From: Phlebopus portentosus
Lineage: Eukaryota; Basidiomycota; Agaricomycetes; Boletales; Boletinellaceae
Length of the DNA: 64,000 bases
Assembly: GCA_037892935.1 (NCBI GenBank)
Contig: JAYXKI010000008.1
Coordinates: 186,001 to 250,000 of the forward strand
Reading direction: 5' to 3'
Each line of letters starts with the position of its first letter. Position 1 is the stretch's first letter. The position numbers and the translations under genes were made by a program. The notes under the pieces are model-generated. The model was not told where the DNA came from, did not search any database, and worked only from the letters and a program-made list of their open reading frames with translations. Of the stretch, positions 1 to 10,488 are shown in pieces.

Positions 1-162
1 CGCCAACGCATCTCGGATTTCGTATTGAAGTTGCCGACGTCGACGATGCCGTGAGTAGGTGTTGTAAGCTGCGAGCGCTCCTGCTGTTGCTACAGAGCTG
101 GCTACTGCTACGAGAGCTAGCTGAGTACGGTGAGAACGAAGGTTGAGTGAATTCAGGTTCAT
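1..162 (-). CDS. 5' end of a small membrane-anchored protein (partial)
   Basis: Reading leftwards from an ATG at 160-162, an open frame runs off the window edge with no stop. The visible 54 residues begin MNLNSLNLRSH, continue into a hydrophobic alanine/valine-rich segment (LALVAVASSVATAGALAAY, about residues 15-33), and then turn strongly basic (SRHRRRRQLQYEIRDALA). That layout of a short head, one membrane span and a basic stop-transfer region suggests a signal-anchored protein, for example of a mitochondrial or peroxisomal membrane. I do not recognise the family. A damaged copy of the same start lies at 4690-4852, which supports this being a real coding start and shows the segment was duplicated. 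Confidence 0.5.
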   Translation of the reverse strand, partial: MNLNSLNLRSHRTQLALVAVASSVATAGALAAYNTYSRHRRRRQLQYEIRDALA

Positions 163-363
163 GACTGAGAACGGAAAAGGAAATTCTGCGAAATTTCGCA
201 ATCTTGTGTCGATTGACGCCTACCCTAAACATCTATCTACAAAAACAAGAATATTGTAGCATCCGGAACTATCCGGAACTTGGGGTATATAATTAATTTT
301 GTAAAAGTCCAATGCGATAACATCGGCAGACCGTTAAAAATAGTATGGTATTGACGAACCTAT

Positions 364-545
364 TCACCAAGGCAGAATTGTGAAGAAAGTAATGGATGGA
401 CCGATGTTACTTAGCACGAATGCTGGTGATACGGTCCATCCGATATCCAGCTGAGTCGTAGGGGATCTGCAACTGGAATCACGCCAATATACTCACAAGT
501 GGGGCCTAGCTAGACAAATATAATCGGCTACGGGACGACATGAAA
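364..545 (-). pseudogene. Relic of a thaumatin-like gene with GPI-type tail
   Basis: On the minus strand this stretch encodes a short piece matching the internal thaumatin segment of TLP-A (a decayed counterpart of its GCPVADCPIDLSPTC). It is followed almost at once by a counterpart of the C-terminal tail of TLP-A (IGWTVSPAFVLSN, then ITFFTILPW and a stop at 364-366). Everything between, including the cysteine-rich C-terminal half, is missing. This is a 3' remnant created by duplication plus internal deletion. The ancestral gene carried the same hydrophobic C-terminal tail as TLP-A. Confidence 0.6.
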
Positions 546-791
546 ACTCCTGGACATATGAATTTCTTCGTCGGTTTCGTCTTTTCGAGCTCAAATTCGA
601 TCGGAGTTCTAATATATCGGCAATATTCATACTTTCCACTCTCCGGAATTCATTTGGGAGAAAGGAATGCTACTTTATTTACCGTTTGATTTATGTACAT
701 ACATATCCGGGCTCGAGACACATAAGCTTCATAGTACAGTACATACCAGCAGACTTGTATTAATAGAATGAAACGCAGGATAGAAAACAGT

Positions 792-2968
792 TTACCGTCT
801 CGGATTCAAAGCAACCGGGAGCTTTCCGACGCTCATTGCCATGAAAGCCTGAAGCTCTTCATCCCACTTCTGTGGATCGTAATCAGCCGCAAACCTAATA
901 TCAAACTTCTGAACTATCGCCGCGACCACCATGCGCATCTCCAATAAGGCCAGATTCTTTCCGACGCAATTTGCCGGGCCCGTGGAGAATGGTATGAATG
1001 CAGATGTGTTGGTGGTGAACTTGCTGTCACAGTCGATCCATCGCTCGGGGATAAATGAGTCGGGAAACGGCGAAAAGTAACGGGGGTCTCTATGAAGAAC
1101 GTATGGTGGGACGTATACCGCTGTACTTTCTGGAACAAACCTTGAGTGTACGTCGTCAGAATTAGATACTGGAGATATTTGTAGTAAGGGTGTGACCTTC
1201 CAGCAACAAATTTCCCTCCACTTCCTTCCAACGGACTTCTCTGGAGTACGGTAGGTACAGCCGGTTGGAGGCGAAGCGCTTCATTACTAAGACGGAAATG
1301 TAAGTTAACGTCATCCTTAGTTGTGAAATTTCAGTGACATCTGACTTACATCACCGCGTTGAGATACGGCATCTTGGCAAGTTTAACTGCATCAAATGGA
1401 CCCCCCTCGGTCACGGGAAACTCTGACTCCACCTCCCCTTTCAGTCGTTCAAAAGCGGGCATATCTGAAAGCAAATAGAAGAAGAGACCGCTCAAAACGG
1501 TTGAAGTAGTATCTGCGCCAGCAGCGATAGCTATAATAATGTCGTTCATGCTTTGATCCTGTGAGACCTTTATTTTTTCCAGTCCCTCTTCATTGGTCTA
1601 GCGGTCGATAAGTAACAAGGAGTAGAAAGATAATGAAATTAACTTACGATATAATGGAATAGGTCTCTCTTTGTCGACCCTTGCTCCTTGCGCATGACAT
1701 AGCGTTGAAATGCGAACTTTTGAAAGTTCCGCTGTTCCTTCGGAACCACTGACAGTTTGTGGACCAGGCTCGCGATCCATGGTATTTGCCCTTGAATCCC
1801 AAGAGCCCTGACAAGCGCAAGTATATGAATATCATCGTACATCGCAATAAGAAAATTCATACTTCAAATTGCCTTCAATTACAGCTCGGATACCGCCTCC
1901 ATCGTTGCTTTGCATGAGCCCAAGACCACCACCGAATCTTTAATATATAATCAACGAGAGCATCAGCAAAGCAGTTTCGGTCAGTACTCACACCATGTCT
2001 CCCATAAAGTCATACCTAACAAACCTGTTAACTCACAAGGATGAGCACCTTTGCGATTTACCCTACGCACGTGAAATTAGACAGCCATAAAGCAAGATCC
2101 AGAGAATTCTCTCTCCCCTCAATACTGGGAGAAACCCGTTTGCTGAGCTCTTCCATCAGCTCGAGGACTCGGCTCTCCACCGTGGGCTGGAGCTCTTTAA
2201 TGGATGCAGAAGTAAACCCGTGATTCCACAGCTTACGACGCTCATTGTGTAGATCGACGTTCCGCAGAGCAGCGAGATTCGGCGTTGTTCCTGGTTGGTC
2301 GATAGCTGACCATACTAGATGCGGATTAAAGTGTGCATATGCAAATGGATCACGATGTAAACTAGGCGAATCGCTCACATGGACCTTTTCTCATGCCATT
2401 CAAACCGAGAACAGACGGAATGGCTTCAACATCAGCTGCTGATATCTCGTTGGGACCTGCTTAACGAGTTACCACTTGCTAGGATGGAAGAAACAGACGA
2501 TGAACTCACCCGTGCGCACAAAAGGGCCGTACTTATCATGTAAACTCTTGAAGTACACATATTGCTTCCCATTCAACGCATAGTATATGCCTGCGAACTT
2601 TGACGCCTTCAAGAACAGTGGCCCAGGATACTCTGCGAGCGGATGTAATGGCGATATGCGATAGAGCACGATCGATGAGATGAGAATGACATGGAAAAGT
2701 CCGTACGTAATAACGATAGAGAGAAGCATGGACCCCATGTGATCAGCTAGAAAGTAGCACGGAACCGCCGGTACTCCCATAAGCAGTAAAAATGTAGCCA
2801 CTAGGTTTGCAGGTTCGACTTCAAGTTGCTTATAAATTCCATGGACGAGCTGTCGATGAGCATCACAATTGAGTAAAAATACATAGAATGAATCTGTACA
2901 CTTACCAGAGCACCCAGCACGTCGAGAACCAGTGAATCGCTGTAGGAAAGGGTAGGGATGTGATTCAT
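792..2968 (-). CDS. Cytochrome P450 monooxygenase
   Basis: A complete multi-exon P450. The N terminus is hydrophobic (MNHIPTLSYSDSLVLDVLGAL, then membrane segments around FLLLMGVPAVPCYFL), with a proline hinge (HPLAEYPGP), so the protein should sit on the ER membrane. The I-helix oxygen-binding motif AGADTTS is near 1510, the K-helix ExxR is EALR, the PERW motif is FIPERW, and the heme-ligand signature FSTGPANCVG (Cys proximal ligand) is near 960-990. Junctions I checked splice cleanly: GCTCTG|gtaagt at about 2905, GTGAT|gtaagt at about 1350, GGAAG|gtcaca at about 1195. The start at 2968 is preferred over 3007 because a TATAAAG lies at 3023-3029, leaving 3007 too close. It resembles fungal CYP67-type enzymes, but the substrate is unknown. 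Confidence 0.9.
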
Positions 2969-3022
2969 CGCAGGTGTCAGAACTAAAGTACGGGTGTCGT
3001 CAAGCATTGAGTAAACTAGGCT

Positions 3023-3029
3023 CTTTATA
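3023..3029 (-). promoter_or_regulatory. TATA box of the P450 gene
   Basis: TATAAAG on the minus strand lies about 55 bp upstream of the preferred ATG at 2968 and only about 16 bp from the alternative ATG at 3007. The spacing supports the downstream start. Confidence 0.4.
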
Positions 3030-4400
3030 TCGTTTTACTCCCACTTCCAGGCCATAGAAACAAAAATAGACACAATACAGGGTGATGAACCATACGTTTG
3101 CATTTATCACGGAGACCTCACATTTTCTGTCCGGTAAGGCGAAGGTTGCTGGCGAATGGCGTTCCTTCGCAAAAGGCCGATATAACGGTATTGCGATCGC
3201 AATACACCTGTGGAGCATCATTTCGCATTCCTGCCCTGGACGTAAGCCTGCATTGCTGTGGAACCAGGATTTTAGATCAACCGCAGCCAGTTCGTGAGTG
3301 AGTCTTTGCTGAGCATTGGCAAGATGGAGATCGCCTACGATAGCGGCACAACGTCCCGAGCGTCTCTTATAACAGTCAGCTAAATCATAATCGAGACATT
3401 GTGACCTTCATTGCACCTGAAATTTATTTAGAGGGTGAGATGCATCGGTCCAAGCGGAAACTCGACCGGAAGTTGGAACAAAAAAGCTTCTAAGTCATGA
3501 ATGCTTCTTGATCACTGCGAGGAAAAGGCTACGCTGTCAGAAAACAGCCGATTGGATGAGTTTGACTATTCTTTACGATTTTCAGAGGTCCGTCGCGATA
3601 TCGTCAAGTGGCGAATGCTAAGATAAGTGCGTGTAAGAATGTAGCTGGTAAGGGCGATCTGTCATGTCATAGCAAGCTCAGAACGTGCACTTGCAACGGC
3701 GGTTGACTGAAAAGGCTACCAGGAAAAATGTATACAATATACTGAGCGGAAGCATGTGGAATCATACAACTCACCAACACAACATTCCAATAAACGTAAC
3801 AGGTACTGAAGAAGCGCGCGACTGCATATATTTGCACAAAACCTACTCACAGTTCTCCGTCTCCGAAACCCATTCTGATTGAATTCCATTCATCGCAGCC
3901 CCTGAAGTTTACGAGAGTTCCGTTATAAAAATTTCAGAGAACCCGCTGAGGACGTGAGCATCACCAAAGAAGCGGAACAAATCGTCTTCAAAGCGTTGTC
4001 TACCCATTACGAGAACTCTATCTCCAGGAGAACAATTCACTTCTCGCCCCAGCACACCATTCGGCCCTACGAGTGGCAGTTATCCACGGTCGGTATTGTT
4101 GGTATAAACAGGCACGGAGATTGTCGACACTTGTGTGGGACATGGCGGAAGGAAAATAGAAGCATACGTAAGGAATGGCTGGAGTCAAACGCTGACATAA
4201 GCCATGCGGTACTCTCCACAGCTAGTTAAAGCCTAAGAGGGGACCTATCTTCTTTTTTACGGGCGGAGGCGGATTGCATATTCATTGAGGTCAAGATATC
4301 TAAGGTCCCACCTACAGGTACTTTTGTACTGATGAATAATACCTGGCGGATGTGCAACCCCTACAGCGGCAATCTGATTTGAACGTGAGAGACATCATCT
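3030..4400. other. Intergenic, no gene seen
   Basis: Only short unrelated open frames (60-91 codons) on both strands with no recognisable motif. I see no RNA gene or repeat here. Confidence 0.5.
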
Positions 4401-4679
4401 TTGCCTCTAAGAGACGAGAGCGGACGTGAAGTTCTCCGTGGAGCAGACTGGGCTGTGCTCAGGAAGAGGTTGCGGAAGGATATCGTACGCGTCAAGAACG
4501 CGCTTCCGTTCGTGTCGAGTGATGCTGTCAAAGTGTGCATGGATACGGGCAGTACTAGTCACGGTGTGGATGGAATTAAGCTCGTGGCGGGCGACTTGAC
4601 CGTTCGGCGCTAGGTCGATGTTAAAAATAGTGAGGACGCTCACGGCTCAAGCTTGGGTAACGACGATGCGGTCGTGCTG

Positions 4680-5745
4680 CTTCAACAATACGAGTTCCGC
4701 CCCAGATTTCGTATCATTGAAGTTGGCAACGTCGGCGTCAACGTGAGAAGGTGTCATGCCATGAACGCACCTATCGTTGCTACAGAGAAGGCTACTGCGA
4801 CTGGAGCTAGCTGGGTGAGACGGGATCGATGGTGAAGTGAATTCAAGTTCACGGCTGAGAACAAGAAAATATTCTATGACTTGTCCACTACGATGACATT
4901 AGTTACATAATACAAGAGAATTTGATTTTATATGCCGAAATTCCGTATGCTATTATACTTGTGCTAGTTTTTGTTGAAAAAGCCCAATAAACTGATAGTC
5001 TTTAAAAGTGCCATGGTAATAACAAGCCTATCAACCAGGGCAGAACTGAGAAGAAAGCGATGAATGGACCTGGTTTACTTAGCCCGAATGCTGGTGATAT
5101 GGTCCAACCACTGATGCTTTGAATCGACGACGAAGATACAGAAGAAGATCCCGCCCCATCGAAAGCCGTCGCAGACAGAGAGACAGATGAATTCCCGTAT
5201 GCCACTGCAGTCGCTGTCGTGGACCTACTCAGAGGCGCGTTCAACGTCAGTACCCAGCATCTCAGTGAATTAAAGGAGATGGCGAGATACGCACGGACAA
5301 AAAGTCATCGTATAATCCGCGTTCCTCGCAGAATCGCATGTCCATAAGGCAGTATTGCTGCTCTCATCATACGCATACGCATAGGCATTCGGACAATTCC
5401 CCTTGAAATACCAATAGTACGCTACACCAGACGCAGGACAAGTCGCAGGCGTGTTAAATTGTCCGGAGCAACAATTGGGTGAATTAGCTGACGCAAGATA
5501 CAAGCACGAAGTCAGATATTCAGAGTCATCAAGTTCGGCTTGGCCTCGTACCTTGGTTGCCATCGAGGTTGGCAAAGCATGCACTCTTGCAGCCGACAGA
5601 ATATCCCGTCGAGTCGAAGGGACCTTTGAGAGGGTCGGGACCTGCAGATCACATCGGCAATGACAACTATGAATCACGACAATATACTCACAGGTCGGAC
5701 TCAGATCGATTGGACAGTCTGCTACGGGACATCCAACGTTGTTAT
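4680..5745. repeat. Right copy of the segmental duplication
   Basis: Partner of 1-545. This copy keeps an apparently intact thaumatin-like gene (TLP-A), while its membrane-protein copy is broken. In the left copy it is the reverse. Each duplicate has therefore kept one of the two genes. Confidence 0.55.
4690..4852 (-). pseudogene. Decayed copy of the left-edge membrane-protein gene
   Basis: This stretch reproduces the first about 40 codons of the gene at 1-162, but the start codon has become GTG (4850-4852). After the hydrophobic segment (LAPVAVAFSVATIGAFMA) the frame hits TGA at 4754-4756. Similarity to the left-edge copy continues at nucleotide level to about 4690. Open frames further left (to 4401) may be more of the same decayed gene but cannot be compared, because the left-edge copy runs out of the window. 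Confidence 0.55.
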
Positions 5746-6526
5746 CAATGCGTATTGGAAGGTCTGCCCCGTCGACCAATGATACTGAACATCACAAATG
5801 ATTAGCTCCCTGAAACTAAAAGCGAGGTAAATATTCAAGGTGTACCATCATAATAATCCAAATTCTGATCGCCTTGTAGAGTCCATTCCGCGACAGTCAC
5901 AGGTGGCACACCCTTCTCATTGTATATTTCAATTCGACTACTCTTTAAAATGTGTTTGTAACGCTCATACCGTCCCAGTTGTCGCATCACATAACAAACC
6001 TCCGTTGCATCCACCCGTCAAGCACGAATTCGGACCAGGATTAACAGTGAAATCACAATCCCTACGCCCCTGTGACTATGAGTCAATACTTAAGCTCGGT
6101 TTTCAAAGACGAGCAAACCTACCCATATCCTTCCTGCCTTCCAACCATCGGGGACCGAGAAGCTAACCGAGGTGTATGGATCGGCCTGCCACCTTCAATC
6201 AAATCCCATCAAAATCCGGTTCCACACATCGGATGTTTCGGGCACACACCCCGTTGGATAATCCGGAGCATCGCTTGATATTGCCAAATCAGTGTACATC
6301 TACCATTCTTCACTTCAGACAAAGCGAAACGAGGATACAGAAGAAACCCGCTTACTCCTGGCCTATATGATATGTCAGCTAAAGCAACAGGTCATAGAGG
6401 CAATCCGATGCACCAAATTGTGAATGGACAGTTGTTGGCTACCGTGAAGGTCCGAGCACCAACATATATCGGAAGACCGACTACGTGTAGAACCAGTACG
6501 AGAGAAACACCCATGTTTCTCGCCAT
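5002..6526 (-). CDS. Thaumatin-like protein A, GPI-tailed
   Basis: A secreted thaumatin-like (PR-5) protein: signal peptide (MARNMGVSLVLVLHVVGL...), first strand ARTFTVANNCPFTIW, then GWKAGRIW, GRRDCDF, GGCNGGLLCD, AEWTLQGDQNLDYYD, NVGCPVADCPIDLSPTC, NCCSGQFNTPATCP, YWYFKGNCPNAYAYAYDES and ADYTMTFCP. Family members bind or hydrolyse beta-1,3-glucan or inhibit fungal growth. The frame is open only if a 7-nt microexon (6356-6362) and a private intron (6070-6122) are spliced. Unlike TLP-B, C and D, which stop right after FCP, this one splices at about 5233-5288 into a Ser-rich tail ending in a hydrophobic stretch (PFIAFFSVLPWLIGLLL, stop at 5002), typical of a GPI-anchor signal. An alternative ATG lies at 6514. 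The splice model is by eye. Confidence 0.75.
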
Positions 6527-7926
6527 GTTGCTTCTCCAAGAGAATAGAATGCCTTGCAAGTCTTCGTAACCTCAACACAGTCTATTCAAGTTCAGCAGCA
6601 TCTGCCCGCGGAGACAGAAGCTCAGGTCTCGTTACGTTTCGCCGAGGCTCTTCACGATCCTGCTACACGAGGAAGACGATGATGAGTGTCAAAGCAAAAG
6701 AAGCTGAGCAACCATCCAACCAACCTTCGGAGTGTGCCACTCCCCACAACGTGTCCGTTATTCATAATCCAGGCCTCTCCAAGTCTTATACAATGTGCAG
6801 TGGAGACCGTGAGGCCATGAGGCTGTGTTTTCCATAAGTTTCGACCAACTGCGTGCGGAATCGAAAATAACTCTTGCCAAATTGGGGTAGGATGACGTAC
6901 TGTAGCGTCGATCAGCGTCGATCTTATTCTCACATCAGAAGGCTTGAGCATCTCTATCTAGTACTACTTGATCTTGTCTCTTGGAAAACGCACAAACAAC
7001 GACAAGGAAGAAATTTCGTACTTTTCATATGAACTTACTGCCGTTTTCAGAATTGTTTAGAAAAGCAGATCACGTGAAAAATTGCTGCATCACCTCAGAA
7101 ACCCCCCAAAAACCCAACGCACCTTAATTTTTCTCCGCAACGAAGCCATACCACGTCTTCCTGTAATGTTGAAAATTATGCCATACTGTATGTGCATAGA
7201 TGCATGTAAAAATACCGATGCAGCGATTTTCACGTGATCTGCTTTTCTAAACAATTCTGAAAACGGCAGTATGAAAAAGACTGTACCATAAACTTTACAG
7301 TAAGTGCGCAGCACCGGAGAATACCACTTGCGAAGGTCTCTCTGATCATAAGTATCAATAAAGTTGATCTCTTACCAGAAGTGTTTGTGACGAGAACAAT
7401 ACTATATAACTTTTTCATTGTCATCAGACGTTATCGTTGTGGATTTTTGTCTTCGTCTCAATTAAAATCCATAGAAACTGGTCGCTCCTAGTTGTGCTTC
7501 GAGACGATTTCCTCGCATTAATGCATTCGTTTAGATAATTGGCTATAAAATAACTGAAGATTTATTTGGACTGAGATATATCCGAAACGTATGAAAGCAA
7601 ATATGAGAAACTCAGATTGGGATTGGGACGGCGTTCCTCGGGTAGATGACGAATATATGTGTTTCCTAGTTTAATGCACAACCACTGTCAGATCCATGCA
7701 TTGATGCATCTCCCGTCTCAGCATTGACTATACAGTCGAAGTACTCTTGCATGAATTCTCAAAAAGTAAACGATTCAGTTGAACACGAGGCCAATAGGAG
7801 TGTGTATTGAGAGAAATACATAGAGACAGAGGATTACGGGTCAGCTCAACAATGAGGTGGGATCAAATTACAAGGCACTAGACACATAGTCCTTCAATAG
7901 AGGTTCCTCCATTCAGAAGCGGAAAC
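6527..7926. other. Intergenic between TLP-A and TLP-B
   Basis: Apart from the inverted repeat at 7036-7271 I see no gene. The small open frames covering the repeat arms are by-products of the repeat. Confidence 0.5.
7036..7271. repeat. Near-perfect 55-bp inverted repeat (foldback element)
   Basis: The arm 7036-7091 and the arm 7217-7271 are reverse complements with about two differences, separated by about 125 bp. Each arm contains the palindrome CACGTG. Transcribed, it would make a long hairpin; as DNA it resembles a foldback or MITE-like element. No target-site duplication is obvious. Confidence 0.7.
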
Positions 7927-9117
7927 TCAAGGGCAGAAGGTAAGGGTGTAATCCGCATTCAAGCCCGAATCGCACGTCCACAGCGCTGTCCCACTACTTT
8001 CATCAAACGCATAAGCATATGCGTTCGGGCAGTTATCCTTGAAGTAGTGATAGAATTGAACTCCATCGGGCGGGCACGTATCGGCAGTGTTGTGCGAGCC
8101 TGTGCAGCAGTTCGCAGAGTCCTCTACGTGATCGAATGAGATAAGTTAGTAAGAACCAATTACGGGTGAAGTGAGGAGGAGGACGCACGAGGATTTCCGT
8201 CTAGGTTGGCGAAGCAGGCGCTCTTGCACCCGAGGGGGAAGCCAGTAGAATCAAACGGTCCCTTCAGAGAATCGGGGCCTATGGAAGTATGATTAAATTC
8301 TTACATAAACATATAAGGTTGATTGAAACGTACAGTTCGGGCCGAGATCGACTCCACAGCTCGCAACAGGACATCCAACATTATTGGTGATGCTCATCGG
8401 CAAGTCATACCCATCAACGAGTGATACTGAATTTGTACAGAAATATCAGTATCACTTATTCAACTGTACTTATGATCATGGGAATCTCACCGTCGTAGAA
8501 ATCCCGATTCCCATCGCCCTGAAGGGTCCACTCCGCGACAGTGACAGGCGGGACTCCCTACAAACATTGAAATTCAGTACTTCCTGCTATCTATAGACCT
8601 ATATAAGTAAGATAACCCACCGTTCCTGTGTGTGGATCACACAACAAACCACCATTGCACCCACCGGTCGCACAAGAAGTTGGACCCGGGTTAGTACTAA
8701 AATCGCAGTTCCGACGGCCCCAAATGCGCCCCGCCTTCCAGTTGTCTGGGACGGAGAAGGAGACGGAGGAGAACGCCGGGGCTTCCCATCTGTGTACACA
8801 GGATTTAAGTGACGAATGACGGGAAAAAGAGCCAAAAACCATACCCTGTTGCCTGATCTGGGACGTTCGGCGCGACGTTGAGGTCGGTGAACAACTGCGA
8901 AGAAAATTAGAAAGGTTGTGTTCATATACTCAATGATGGACGTACTGCTGGCCTGTAAGGTAGCGATATAATTAGTAACATATCTCACACAATTTCATAT
9001 TATGAGAAGAACGTACCAGATCGTGAATGGGCAGCTGTTCGTAACCGTGAAGGTCCTAGCGACGGCGCCGCTAGCAAATGCAAGAGCGATCACAGACGAG
9101 GAGACGAGGAGCTGCAT
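7927..9117 (-). CDS. Thaumatin-like protein B, secreted
   Basis: A complete thaumatin-like protein of about 250 residues. The signal peptide is MQLLVSSSVIALAFASGAVA, followed by RTFTVTNSCPFTIW, FTDLNVAPNVPDQATG, VSFSVPDNWKAGRIWGRR, the cysteine block GGCNGGLLCDPHTGT, VAEWTLQGDGNRDFYD, LVDGYDLP, the block CKSACFANLDGN, YHYFKDNCPNAYAYAFDES and a terminal ADYTLTFCP with stop at 7927. A 7-nt microexon at 8946-8952 (GCCAGCA, minus strand) joins the W-P-A codons between two introns. The usual acidic cleft residues (E of AEWTL, D of LVDG) are present, so glucan binding or cleavage is plausible, but activity cannot be read from sequence. A TATTTAAA lies at about 9246-9253. Confidence 0.85.
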
Positions 9118-10488
9118 ATTGAACGGCTAGTGACCAACGTCGAGCAAAGAGTAAACAGGTAGAGAAGCTGAACTTGTCGAACTCTTCGAGGTTAGCACAA
9201 GTAGTGAGTACTCTGGAGACAAAAAACCTCCACTCATTTCCTCGCCTTTAAATACCCTCCCAAAACGATGCCGAAACCGTCATATCACATCACACGGACG
9301 ATCCCTCGGGAGAACATCCCAACAAGACAGCATCACAGTCGCACATAATTCCTTGATTTGTACCCTTATTCCTTCGATGATCCAAGTTCCGCGAGCGACG
9401 CCGACATATCCATCAAGACGTAGCACGTAGCACCTTAGCGCTCACTTCCAAAATATCATAAATAGTCACACGTAGCACGCGGCCCGCACTAGAAGTGATC
9501 TCGAGAACTTACCGCCTCCACATAAGCGATGAGAAAAACGCACCCTCGATTTCCCATTCCTTCAATGTTATACTAAAAGAAGCTAGCGATGCCTGTATTA
9601 GATCATTGTCGAGACAGGAGAATGGGAGTGAGCGAGCCGGACTGCGCCACGTCGTAGATGAACACCCTGATTAGTGAGAACAAGCGGAATGTCTTCAAAT
9701 ACGTCATCGCTAGCCATGCCGGAGGTGATTTTCTGACCAACGTCGTAGCAATGTAAGTGAGAACGTAAAGACAGAACTTGATGTCGATCGTCAGAGTCCG
9801 GAAGTCACAGGTTGTGCTTAAAAAGAGCCTGCGCACGCCGATGTATTCAATACCAAACCTGAGACTTCCTCTCGACTCTTGCACATGCAAGAACGCGTTT
9901 CCTAAGCGCGAAGAATGGATGGGGGCGTTCGAAAATTTGTCGCGGAAAGATCGTAGGCCAGTAGTCAACCCTTTCCTGAAGTTCCGTAGAAACAACGGTC
10001 CGACATAGACTAAACAAAAGCAGTTCCCAAAGCTCAATGAGGACTAAAAAAGTCTAAATATAGCTCTCAATCAGAGGTGGAGCTCAGCGATCATGCCGAT
10101 GATCCAAAGTCCCGCTAGGCTAGGATAGCAACTAGGCACAGTATGCGTCGTTTGATAAATACGCTGATCCTTGAGATCCGCCTGATCGTGGTCCGTGCCG
10201 GATAAGTATCATGAAAAAGTGTCCACGCCAAGTGATACAGTATATGTACAACGTAATGTACATCAACATGTCCTGAATTTCAAGGAACAGATGGTCTTGG
10301 GATGACGTCGAGTGACCTGTGAGCGCAAGAGACTGAGAACGCCGCATTTCCTGGCGAAAAGAGTAGAAGTAATAATCAACCGGCGAGTAAACGATACAGA
10401 GATCATCACTGACTCATTGAAATAAGTCAAGGATTAGAAAGAAATCGAGAAACTTAAGAGATCGACCCTTACATATCTACCCGATGTC
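9118..10488. other. Intergenic with one unconvincing long open frame
   Basis: The 9118-9260 part is the TLP-B promoter side. A 144-codon open frame on the minus strand at 9603-10037 is the longest in this gap, but it has no recognisable domain and overlapping frames on both strands are similarly open. I do not call it a gene. Confidence 0.4.

Larger units (their letters stand above)
1..545. repeat. Left copy of a diverged segmental duplication
   Basis: The left edge aligns in the same order with roughly 4680-5745: the start of the small membrane protein (about 1-180 with 4690-4870), a spacer, the TLP tail (about 361-450 with 5021-5110), and a piece of the TLP body (about 480-545 with 5670-5740). 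The copies are clearly diverged and the left one has lost about 0.5 kb of TLP coding sequence. The P450 gene lies between them. Confidence 0.6.

Noticed and set aside
914..1231. Apparent frameshift in the P450 between the ExxR and PERW regions
   Set aside because: I first read the exon in the wrong frame. With INEALRLQPAVPTVLQ and SPLEGSGGKFVAG the canonical intron (GGAAG|gtcaca..caag|G) restores RFVPEST without any lesion.
6055..6140. TLP-A looked like a pseudogene because of a 53-bp insertion in the GRIWGRR motif
   Set aside because: The insertion has perfect gt..ag ends and exact codon flanks, so it is best explained as an intron.
9603..10037. 144-codon open frame upstream of TLP-B
   Set aside because: No domain, competing open frames on the other strand, and no convincing intron or promoter context.
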